Of a stretch of DNA of 31,038 nucleotides, positions 1-7,328 are shown piece by piece (the stretch's first letter is position 1; the number at the start of each line of letters is the position of its first letter). This DNA comes from JANNFX01 sp031380225. Lineage in GTDB: Bacteria; Pseudomonadota; Alphaproteobacteria; Rhizobiales; Hyphomicrobiaceae. Both the position numbers and the translations under genes were made by a program. The stretch lies in the NCBI GenBank assembly GCA_031380225.1, contig JANNFX010000264.1:1-31038 (forward strand), written 5' to 3'. The notes under the pieces were generated by a model. The model was given only the letters and a program-made list of their open reading frames with translations. It did not search any database and was not told where the DNA came from.

Positions 1-879
1 TCAAAAAAACGTCCGGCGTTTACGTTCGATCAATTGCAAGATCATCGGCGTCAAAATGAGCTGCATGGCGATGTCGAGCATGCCGCCCGGGATAACGATC
101 GAGTTGGCGCGCGACATGAAACTGTCGTGGATCATCGACAACAGATACGGGAAGTCGATGCCACGTGGAGACTTGAAGCGGATCACGACCATCGATTCAT
201 CGGGCGTCGGGATCCAGCGCGCAACAAATGGATTGGAAGTGTCGACGGTCGGAATGCGCTGGAAATTGATGTCCGTTTCGTTGAACTGCGGGCAGATGTA
301 TTTGATGTAGTCCGGCATCCGGCGTAGGATGACATCGGTGACAGCCTCGGTCGAGTAGCCGCGCACCTCGTTGTCGCGATGGAGTTTTTGAATCCATTCG
401 AGGTTGATAACCGGCACCACGCCTATTCTGAGATCAGCGTATTTGGCGATGTTGACCTTTTCGGTGATGGCCGCGCCGTGCAAGCCCTCATAAAACATCA
501 AATCCGTGCCGCGCTCGATGTCAAACCAGGGCGTGAATGTGCCGGGCGGTGCTTTGTAAAGCGCGCTTTCGCGTTCGTCGTGCACATAATGGCGCGCCCG
601 TGCCGTGCCAAGTTCACCGTAATTCCGGAATGCCTTCTCAAGGTCGTTAAGCAGGTTCGCCTCTTCGCCGAAGTGGCTCAAATGCATGTTGCCTTTGGTT
701 GCGGCCACGGTGATTGCCGCCTGCATTTGATCGCGGTCATGGCGGTGGAAGGCATCACCCTCGATGTATGCGGCGTTGATATTCTCGCGCCGGAAAATCT
801 GCTCAAACGTCCGCCGGACCGACGTGGTGCCAGCGCCCGACGAGCCAGTGACTGAAATTATTGGATGCTTTGCAGACAT
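1..879 (-). CDS. cbbP: Phosphoribulokinase (Calvin cycle)
   Basis: Phosphorylates ribulose 5-phosphate with ATP to ribulose 1,5-bisphosphate, the CO2 acceptor of Rubisco; cytosolic. The 292-residue product matches the usual length of the proteobacterial (octameric, NADH-activated) class. A P-loop GSSGAGTTS lies at residues 12-20, followed by the EGDAFHR substrate region and the conserved segment DLMFYEGLHGA. I chose the ATG at 877-879, giving N-terminus MSAKHPIISV. A GTG at 898-900 could add seven residues but has no better ribosome site. The stop codon occupies bases 1-3, so the gene is complete. It follows cbbF on the same strand with a 47-base gap, the usual cbbF-cbbP order, so further cbb genes probably lie left of the window. 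Confidence 0.95.
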   Translation of the reverse strand: MSAKHPIISVTGSSGAGTTSVRRTFEQIFRRENINAAYIEGDAFHRHDRDQMQAAITVAATKGNMHLSHFGEEANLLNDLEKAFRNYGELGTARARHYVHDERESALYKAPPGTFTPWFDIERGTDLMFYEGLHGAAITEKVNIAKYADLRIGVVPVINLEWIQKLHRDNEVRGYSTEAVTDVILRRMPDYIKYICPQFNETDINFQRIPTVDTSNPFVARWIPTPDESMVVIRFKSPRGIDFPYLLSMIHDSFMSRANSIVIPGGMLDIAMQLILTPMILQLIERKRRTFF

Positions 880-926
880 ATTGTGACGATACCCCAACAC
901 TTAACATTGCATTTGGCTGCTAAACT

Positions 927-1961
927 TCAGTTTCGGAATAGGCCACGTTTGCCAAATAGCGGTGAGCGCTCGCCGAGGCTATGCGGTTCCTTGTGCAGGC
1001 GAACCACGTAGTCGACTTCCGACTTTGAGCCAACCACGATCGGGACGCGCTGATGCACGCCCGACGGCACAATATCCAGAATGCGTTGATAACCGGTGCT
1101 GGCTGCTGCGTCGGCCTGTTCCATAATCATGGCAAATGGATTGGCTTCGTAAACAAGGCGCAGCCGCCCCAAACCGTAGCCGTCACGTAGGTCGCCAGGA
1201 TAGAGAAAAATGCCGCCCCTGGACACCACGCGATAAAGGTCCGCGACCGGGGATGCCGTCCAACGCATGTTGAAGTCTTTGCCACGCGGACCTTCGCGCC
1301 CTCGCAAACAATCATCAATGTAGGTTCGAACCGGGTCATCCCAATGCCGGTAGTTCGATGCGTTGATCGCGTACTCCCGGGTTGCGATCGGGATTTTGAC
1401 AGGCCCGTTGGTGTGGATATAGGAGCCGCGTTTGGTATCCAGCATGAAGACGTGGGTGCCGTCGCCAGCCGTTAACACTAGTGACGTATAGGGGCCGTAG
1501 ACTGTAAACCCGGCGGCGCATTGCTTAGTGCCGGGCTGTTGGAAAGTGTCCTCGGCGGAGGTCTTCGCTGGCAGCACCGTAAAAATCGTGCCGACCGATA
1601 GATTGGCGTCGATGTTGGATGAGCCATCGATCGGGTCGATCGCAACCGCGAGTGGAGCGCCTGGTGTGATGGCCACAGCGTCCTCGATCTCTTCCGAAGC
1701 CAGCCAAGCGACTGGAGCCTTGCGGATGGCCGCGATGACAATATCGTTGGCCAGGACGTCGACCAGTTTTTGCGGGTCGGCGCCGCTTTGTTTGCCGGTG
1801 ACGCCGCCGAGTGGTCCTTCGATATCGCCACGCCGGACGAGTTCAGCGATTTCGATTGTCGCCGCAGCGAGTTGGAGAATGGTGGTGGCAACGCTGAGGC
1901 GGTGCGGTTGGTCCCCTGCCCAGCGATCCAAAAAACCTTGCAAAGTCATAGCGTCAGACAT
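927..1961 (-). CDS. cbbF: Fructose-1,6-bisphosphatase, class I
   Basis: Hydrolyses fructose 1,6-bisphosphate to fructose 6-phosphate in the regenerative phase of the Calvin cycle and in gluconeogenesis. The 344-residue product has the class I metal-binding signature DPIDGSSN at residues 109-116. The C-terminal half carries VADLYRVVSRGGIFLYPGD and a LRLVYEANPFA-type segment typical of the family. I chose the ATG at 1959-1961 (MSDAMTLQGF), preceded by AGG eight bases upstream. A longer reading up to 2039 adds 26 residues without family similarity. It is first in the visible cbbF-cbbP pair. An upstream LysR-type CbbR gene, which often controls such operons, is not in view, because the divergent neighbour is a type I secretion gene. 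Confidence 0.94.
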   Translation of the reverse strand: MSDAMTLQGFLDRWAGDQPHRLSVATTILQLAAATIEIAELVRRGDIEGPLGGVTGKQSGADPQKLVDVLANDIVIAAIRKAPVAWLASEEIEDAVAITPGAPLAVAIDPIDGSSNIDANLSVGTIFTVLPAKTSAEDTFQQPGTKQCAAGFTVYGPYTSLVLTAGDGTHVFMLDTKRGSYIHTNGPVKIPIATREYAINASNYRHWDDPVRTYIDDCLRGREGPRGKDFNMRWTASPVADLYRVVSRGGIFLYPGDLRDGYGLGRLRLVYEANPFAMIMEQADAAASTGYQRILDIVPSGVHQRVPIVVGSKSEVDYVVRLHKEPHSLGERSPLFGKRGLFRN

Positions 1962-2164
1962 GGAGCGGCCTAAAGATCGGTGTTCGCAGCACCGTGCTGG
2001 ATGCGCTTTCAAGCGCCTCACATTCACCAACACGCGCAATCTTTATTGAAGTTCTGGCCATGGTCATCGGACGGGGGTTATGTTTAATCTGTCAACGTTT
2101 TTCAGCGGTAGGGGTTAGTTGCCCGCCGCACAAGTATCATCAGTTGCAAAGTTTGGAGATATCG
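1962..2164. promoter_or_regulatory. Divergent intergenic region, cbbF / hlyC-like
   Basis: These 203 bases separate two divergent genes and should hold both promoters. On the minus strand there is a perfect TTGACA hexamer at 2095-2090 pointing toward cbbF. The best hexamer 17-18 bases downstream (TCCGAT) is a poor -10, so this is only a candidate activator-dependent promoter. On the plus strand, GGAG at 2155-2158 sits six bases before the ATG of the next gene. I could not recognise a convincing CbbR box. Confidence 0.35.
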
Positions 2165-2749
2165 ATGTTTTTTGGCAAGAAGCCGGCCCCCGTAGAGGAC
2201 GCCGCCCCGCCGCAAGCTTCAGCCGAAATCGCGGCTCCAGCCAGTACAATCGAACAAAAACAGCTCCTTTCACCTGAGGAAGCCAAACGGCGGGCGGCGA
2301 TGGCCAAACACGTCGCGGCCTCGTTCGGTGAGATTGTCACGCTATTAATGCGGTCGCCGGCCGACAAATCGATCACGCTACAGGATTTGGAATGGATGGT
2401 CGCACCTGCAATCATGACAGGCCAATTTGCAGTTGCAGAGGCGCAATCTAAGGAAACTGGCGCTGTCATGCCCGTTGGCGCAGTGCTGTGGGCCTTCGTT
2501 TCGGCCGAAATCGACCAGAAATTGTCGACAAATCCCGATGCGCCCGTGCGTTTGGCGCCCGGCGAATGGCGTTCAGGAGACAATCCCTGGGTGGTCATGG
2601 CGATCGGCGATCCGAAAATCGTAGGTGGACTGCTGCAACAACTCATGAAAACGGCCTTCGCCGGTAAGCTCGCCAAAATGCGTGCCCGCGGGGCTGACGG
2701 CAAGATCACCGTCGGCCGCCTGGAGGCCGGCCCTCCGCCGTCGTCTTAA
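2165..2749 (+). CDS. HlyC/RTX toxin lysine-acyltransferase-like protein, probable catalytic-residue variant
   Basis: Homologue of the HlyC family, whose members move a fatty acyl group from acyl carrier protein to internal lysines of RTX toxins before export. The 194-residue product has a low-complexity Ala/Pro N-terminus (about 1-40). The family core follows: SP at residues 64-65, DLEWMVAPAI at 74-83, and EWRSGDNPW at 134-142, equivalent to DWTSGDRKW of HlyC. Gap-free alignment with HlyC recalled from memory places Asp67 at catalytic His23 and Met145 at catalytic Asp92. Acyl transfer by the known mechanism is therefore doubtful; it may bind rather than modify. I chose the ATG at 2165 because GGAG lies six bases upstream; an upstream extension to 1994 lacks similarity. 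The type I exporter genes follow after 153 bases. Confidence 0.75.
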   Translation: MFFGKKPAPVEDAAPPQASAEIAAPASTIEQKQLLSPEEAKRRAAMAKHVAASFGEIVTLLMRSPADKSITLQDLEWMVAPAIMTGQFAVAEAQSKETGAVMPVGAVLWAFVSAEIDQKLSTNPDAPVRLAPGEWRSGDNPWVVMAIGDPKIVGGLLQQLMKTAFAGKLAKMRARGADGKITVGRLEAGPPPSS

Positions 2750-2867
2750 TTTGTATTGAAGCTGCTTTCTGCCCTGTTTCCCCCGTAACAGCCGAATATT
2801 AATGTCTGAACCATATGGTAACGATGTCGAGCGTTTACCGACTTATGCTAAGACCGGGAAATTATTA

Positions 2868-2880
2868 GCCGGGCCCCGGC
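2868..2880 (+). promoter_or_regulatory. GC-rich hairpin in leader of the type I exporter gene
   Basis: The near-palindrome GCCGGGCCCCGGC could form a 5-bp stem with a 3-base loop, ending 22 bases before the exporter ATG and just upstream of its weak ribosome site (GGGCGAGAG). It lacks a T-tract, so it is unlikely to be an intrinsic terminator. It may modulate translation or transcript stability between the acyltransferase-like gene and the exporter. This is inference from sequence symmetry only. Confidence 0.3.
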
Positions 2881-2902
2881 GGGCTCTGCGGGCGAGAGTG
2901 AA

Positions 2903-4756
2903 ATGAATAAACCAACGGCGCAAAAGCTTCGTTCCAAATCAGGTCCCGTCGAAGAGGCGGTCAAGCGCTGCCGCGGAATATTTATTGGCGTCGGAGTTTT
3001 TTCCGGCGTCATTAACTTGCTGGCTCTGACCGGCTCTTTCTACATGCTGCAGGTCTATGACCGCGTGCTGCCTTCGCGCAGCGTCGCAACATTGATCGGC
3101 TTGTCGGTGTTGATGGCGTTCCTCTATGCTGCCAACGGCATCCTCGACTTTATCCGCGTGCGCTTGATGAGCCGCGTTGGTGTGCGCATCGATGCTGAAC
3201 TGCGCGATAAAGTTTTCTCAGCCATCCAGTATTTGCCGCTCCGCGTCCGCCAGGGTAGCGATGGATTACAGCCGGTTCGCGATCTCGATCAAATCCGCGG
3301 TTTTCTGTCGGGAATGGGACCGACCGCTTTTTTCGATTTGCCGTGGGTGCCGATCTATCTCGGCGTTGTTTTCTTGCTCCATCCAGCTCTCGGTCTGTTC
3401 TCGTTCTGCGGCGCGATGGTGCTGGTTTGCCTCACGCTGCTGACCGATATGCGCACCGCCGGCCCTATGAAGGCCGCATCAAAAAGCGGATCAGAGCGCC
3501 TCGTGTTCGGCGAAGCCACACGGCGCAACGCCGAGGTTGTGCGCGCCATGGGCTTAGGTCCGCAAATGCAAGCGCGTTGGGAAGAGCTGAACAATCGCCA
3601 CTTGCAGGATCAACTTCAGGCCTCTGACGCGGCCGGTGGTATCGGTTCGATTTCCAAAGTCATGCGCATGCTGCTGCAGTCCGGGATTCTCGGTCTCGGA
3701 GCCTATCTGGTCATTGAGGGTGAGGTTTCACCTGGCACCATCATTGCTGCGTCAATCACCATGTCCCGGTCTTTGGCGCCGATTGAAACCGCAATTGCGC
3801 ACTACAGGGGGTTTGTCTCGGCGCGCCAGAGCTATCGCCGCCTGATCGAAATTTTCAAGGCCGTTGAGCAGGACGAGTCCGATGTCGTCGAGCTGCCAGC
3901 TCCGGCCAAACTTCTTACGGTTTCGAGCCTCACCGTTGTGCCACCCGGCGGAACACGTCCTGTCGTCCAAAACGTCACCTTTGCCCTTGAGGCTGGCGAT
4001 GGCCTCGGCATCATTGGTCCGAGCGCTTGCGGAAAGTCATCGTTGGCGCGAGCGTTAGTTGGCGTCTGGTTGCCAGCACGCATGGGCGGCAGCGTCCGTC
4101 TTGATGGCGCCGCACTTGACCAATGGGCACCTGAAAAGCTCGGTAAGCACATTGGCTACCTGCCGCAAGCCATCGAATTGTTTGAAGGCTCGGTATCGGA
4201 AAACATCGCTCGATTTGAGCCTGATGCGACTAGCGAAGATATCGTGGCGGCAGCTAAAGCCGCTGGCGTGCATGACATGATCACCAGCTTGCCAAATGGC
4301 TATCAGACCGAGATTGGCGAAAGCGGCCAGTCACTATCTGGCGGCCAGCGCCAGCGGGTGGCCCTCGCGCGTGCACTCTATGGCAACCCGTTCCTTGTCA
4401 TCTTGGATGAGCCGAATTCCAACCTTGACGCCGCTGGCGACAATGCGCTGACGGCTGCGATCCGCTCGGTTAGAGCTCGAGGCGGCATCGTCATTGTTAT
4501 CGCCCACCGCCCATCAGCTTTGGCGGGGATCGACAAAGTGCTCGCTATGGCCGGCGGCCAGGTGCAGGCATTTGGCCCGAAAGATGAAGTTCTCCGCAAG
4601 ATGTTGGCGCCAACCTCGGTTCCACAATCTCCACAATCACAACAGGCTCAGCAAGCTCAGTTACAAAACGGTGGCGCACCCGCAGGTGTCGCTCCAAGCA
4701 CCGGTCCGGCTCTCAAGGTCATCGGTGAACGTCCAGCAGGGAACCCTGTATCATGA
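2903..4756 (+). CDS. prtD: Type I secretion ABC transporter, PrtD family (permease-ATPase)
   Basis: Inner-membrane exporter that couples ATP hydrolysis to one-step secretion of proteins with a C-terminal signal. The 617-residue product has an N-terminal transmembrane domain, with hydrophobic segments near residues 25-48, 60-80, 148-180 and 255-285. An ATPase domain follows: Walker A GPSACGKSS at 362-370, signature LSGGQ at 478-482, Walker B LVILDEP at 498-504 and the H-loop His535. The Walker A Cys366 replaces the more usual Ser. No C39 peptidase-like domain precedes the membrane part, as expected for PrtD rather than HlyB. The tail after about 570 is Gln/Pro-rich and probably disordered. Its stop overlaps the ATG of the next gene by ATGA, so the two are translationally coupled. 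Confidence 0.93.
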   Translation: MNKPTAQKLRSKSGPVEEAVKRCRGIFIGVGVFSGVINLLALTGSFYMLQVYDRVLPSRSVATLIGLSVLMAFLYAANGILDFIRVRLMSRVGVRIDAELRDKVFSAIQYLPLRVRQGSDGLQPVRDLDQIRGFLSGMGPTAFFDLPWVPIYLGVVFLLHPALGLFSFCGAMVLVCLTLLTDMRTAGPMKAASKSGSERLVFGEATRRNAEVVRAMGLGPQMQARWEELNNRHLQDQLQASDAAGGIGSISKVMRMLLQSGILGLGAYLVIEGEVSPGTIIAASITMSRSLAPIETAIAHYRGFVSARQSYRRLIEIFKAVEQDESDVVELPAPAKLLTVSSLTVVPPGGTRPVVQNVTFALEAGDGLGIIGPSACGKSSLARALVGVWLPARMGGSVRLDGAALDQWAPEKLGKHIGYLPQAIELFEGSVSENIARFEPDATSEDIVAAAKAAGVHDMITSLPNGYQTEIGESGQSLSGGQRQRVALARALYGNPFLVILDEPNSNLDAAGDNALTAAIRSVRARGGIVIVIAHRPSALAGIDKVLAMAGGQVQAFGPKDEVLRKMLAPTSVPQSPQSQQAQQAQLQNGGAPAGVAPSTGPALKVIGERPAGNPVS

Positions 4757-6072
4757 CCAATAATTCTCCGGCCCGGATTCCGAAGTTCGCCAACACACGC
4801 GGCTACTTGCTTGCCGGTATGGTGGTTTCGTTTGTGATGATCGGCGGCGCTGGCGTTTGGGCTGCGATCACTGAAATCGGCGGCGCGGTGCTCGGCAGCG
4901 GCACTGTTGTGGTCGAATCCAATGTCAAAAAAGTTCAACATCAAGCCGGCGGCATCGTCGGTGAGATCAGAGTCAAGAATGGCGACTCGGTCAAGGCCGG
5001 CGAACTCCTAATGCGCCTCGACGAAACCGTGACCGGCGCCAATCTCGAACTGATCAAGAAGCAACTTGATGAGACCGCTGTCCGCGCCACGCGCTATGAA
5101 GCAGAGCGCGACGGCCTTAATAGTGTGCCGGTGCCCGAGCATTTCGCTGGCCGGGAAAAGGATAAAACGGTTGAAAAAATTCTGAACGGCGAGCGTACGT
5201 TGTTCAAGAGCCGAGCCGAAAGCCGCGAGTCGCAAAAATCGCAGTTGAACGAGCGGAAGAAGCAGTACGAGGAGCAGATCAAAGGTCTTCAGGTGCAGAG
5301 CGAGGCCAAGAGCCGCGAGATCGAACTTATCGCAGAAGAACTCCAGAGCCTTGAAGGGCTTGAAGCCAAGCAGCTGGTAACGACCTCGAAAATGGTCAGC
5401 ATGCGCCGCGAGCGTGCCAGATTGCTCGGCGAGCGTGGTGCTTTGATTTCCTCGGTTGCCGAAACCAAGGGCAAGATTACCGAAACCGACACGCAGATCA
5501 TGCGCGTTGATCAGGATTTTCGTGCAGAACTGCTAAAAGAGATGCGCGATAACCAGGCCAAGGAATCTGAGCTGATCCAGAAGCGCATCGCCGCCGAAGA
5601 TCAATTGAAACGCGTTGATATCATCGCACCTCAGTCTGGCCTGGTGCACCAGTTAACGGTTCACACCGTTGGTGGCGTCGTCAATCCCGGTGAGCAGATC
5701 ATGCTGATCGTGCCGGAAAATGACCGGCTGGTAATCGATGCCAAGATTTCGCCGCAAGATATCGAACGCATTCAGGGCAAGAAAGTTGCGCTGTTGCGCT
5801 TCTCTGCTTTCAACAACAGGACAACGCCTGAAATCGAAGCGGAACTCGTCAGCGTCTCGTCTGATCGCATCGAAGACAAGCAGACGCAGGAATCCTATTA
5901 CATGACGCGTCTGGTGATTTCGCCAAGCGAACTTGCAAAACTCGGCACTGACAAGAAGCTGTTGCCGGGCATGCCGGTTGACGTTCAAATCGCCACAGAA
6001 ACCCGGACTGCGCTATCGTATCTGGTCAAGCCGTTGACCGACCAGATCGCCAAAGCGTTCCAAGACCGGTGA
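4753..6072 (+). CDS. Type I secretion membrane fusion protein, HlyD family
   Basis: Periplasmic adaptor linking the ABC exporter to an outer-membrane TolC channel. The 439-residue product has a short cytoplasmic N-terminus, one transmembrane segment at about residues 17-40 and a lipoyl/barrel half-motif near 60-95 (HQAGGIVGEIRVKNGDSVKAG). A long coiled-coil, rich in Glu, Lys and Arg, spans about 95-280. The second half-motif (IIAPQSGLVHQLTVHTVGGVV) follows, then the C-terminal beta domain ending in LVKPLTDQIAKAF, typical of PrtE/PrsE proteins. The start codon overlaps the exporter stop (ATGA). No TolC-type gene follows, so the outer-membrane partner must be encoded elsewhere. Confidence 0.93.
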   Translation: MTNNSPARIPKFANTRGYLLAGMVVSFVMIGGAGVWAAITEIGGAVLGSGTVVVESNVKKVQHQAGGIVGEIRVKNGDSVKAGELLMRLDETVTGANLELIKKQLDETAVRATRYEAERDGLNSVPVPEHFAGREKDKTVEKILNGERTLFKSRAESRESQKSQLNERKKQYEEQIKGLQVQSEAKSREIELIAEELQSLEGLEAKQLVTTSKMVSMRRERARLLGERGALISSVAETKGKITETDTQIMRVDQDFRAELLKEMRDNQAKESELIQKRIAAEDQLKRVDIIAPQSGLVHQLTVHTVGGVVNPGEQIMLIVPENDRLVIDAKISPQDIERIQGKKVALLRFSAFNNRTTPEIEAELVSVSSDRIEDKQTQESYYMTRLVISPSELAKLGTDKKLLPGMPVDVQIATETRTALSYLVKPLTDQIAKAFQDR

Positions 6073-6083
6073 TAACGCCACGA

Positions 6084-6103
6084 CCGGGGTTTCAACGCCC
6101 CGG
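6084..6103. terminator. Hairpin between convergent genes (possible bidirectional terminator)
   Basis: CCGGGG and CCCCGG form a perfect 6-bp GC stem with an 8-base loop. It lies in the 38 bases between the stop codons of the HlyD-type gene and prfB. There is no strong T-run on either side, so efficiency as an intrinsic terminator is uncertain. Position between convergent genes is the main support. Confidence 0.5.
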
Positions 6104-6110
6104 ATAGACT

Positions 6111-7242
6111 CTAGTCCAAGTCCTCAACCGCTGCTTCCCCGCCGCCTTTGATGCGGGCTGACAGCGTGGCTTCGATGAACTCATCTATGTCGCCGTCGAG
6201 CACATCGTCAGGTGCGGTGCTTTGGTGACCAGTGCGCAAGTCCTTCACCAGCTGATACGGCTGCAACACGTACGAGCGTATTTGGTGGCCCCAACCGATA
6301 TCGGTCTTCGCGGCCTGATCGGCGTTGGCTTTTTCTTCACGCTTCTTAAGTTCCATTTCGTAGAGACGGGCCTTAAGCCGCTTGAACGCAATGTCCTTAT
6401 TCTGGTGCTGTGAGCGCTGTTCCTGCGCGAAAATCATGATGCCACTCGGCTTGTGGAACATACGTACGGCGGATTCGGTCCGGTTGACTGACTGCCCACC
6501 AGCACCCGACGAGCGTGCAAATGAAATTTCGACGTCAGACGGATTGATTTCAATTTCAATCGTATCGTCGATAACCGGATAGACCTTGACCGAGGCAAAG
6601 CTGGTGTGACGGCGCGCGTTTGAATCGTAAGGCGAGATGCGGACCAAGCGGTGCACGCCAGCTTCAGTTTTTAGCCAGCCGTAGGCATTCTCGCCTTCGA
6701 TTTCCAGCGTCGCAGAGTTGATGCCAGCGACTTCACCTGGGCTCTCGTCGATCAACTTGACGCGGAAGCCGCGGCGCTCTGCCCACCGCAAATACATGCG
6801 GAATAGCATCTGAGCCCAGTCTTGGCTTTCAGTGCCACCGGCGCCGGAGTGGACTTCCAGATACGTATTCATGCCGTCGGCTTCACCCGACAGCAGTGCT
6901 TCGATACTCTTTTTCCGGACTTCAGCGTCGAGATTTCCGAGCAATGCTTCGCCTTCAGCGATGGAGGCCTCGTCGCCCTCGGCTTCACCCATTTCAATGA
7001 GCGTGAGGTTGTCGTCGAGCTCGCGCTCCATGCGGCGGAAGTTGGTCAGCACGCGCTCAAGCTGCTGGCGCTGGCGCATGACCTTCTGCGCTTCGGCTGG
7101 TTTGTTCCACAGCGTTGGATCTTCAGCGCGGTTGTTTAATTCGGCGAGTTTGGCCTCGGATGCGTCCGGGTCAAAGATACCTCCGGAGCAGGCCAAGCGC
7201 GTCTTGAATGCTATCGACTAGTTTCTGAGATTCTGCGCGCAT
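6111..7242 (-). CDS. prfB: Peptide chain release factor 2, with programmed +1 frameshift
   Basis: Recognises UAA and UGA stop codons and triggers peptide release on the ribosome. Translation begins at the ATG 7240-7242, preceded by GGAG at 7250-7253 with a seven-base spacer. It reads 23 codons ending LLRRYL and meets an in-frame TGA at 7171-7173. The main frame continues in +1 as DPDASEAKLAELN down to the TAG at 6111. The joined product is about 376 residues, normal for RF2. It contains the catalytic GGQ loop (SSGAGGQSVNRTES) and the codon-recognition segment ISPYDSNARRHTSF, where the SPF tripeptide is SPY. Without the shift the reading frame lacks a convincing start. It lies downstream of mrcA on the same strand after an 86-base gap. 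Confidence 0.95.
7170..7185 (-). promoter_or_regulatory. prfB programmed +1 frameshift site
   Basis: On the minus strand the sequence reads CGG AGG TAT CTT TGA C. An internal Shine-Dalgarno-like AGG lies three bases before the slippery CTT, followed by the weak stop context TGA-C. This matches the autoregulatory site of E. coli prfB. Low RF2 allows the ribosome to slip from CTT TGA into the +1 frame and complete RF2; abundant RF2 terminates at TGA. Seen directly in the sequence; the mechanism is established for the family. Confidence 0.95.
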
Positions 7243-7328
7243 CTGTTATCTCCAATATATGTCAGCCGGTGCCCGCGGATGCTCGGCGTGGCTTTGAGTG
7301 GTGCCGGGCTCTTACTAGATTTGCGGCT

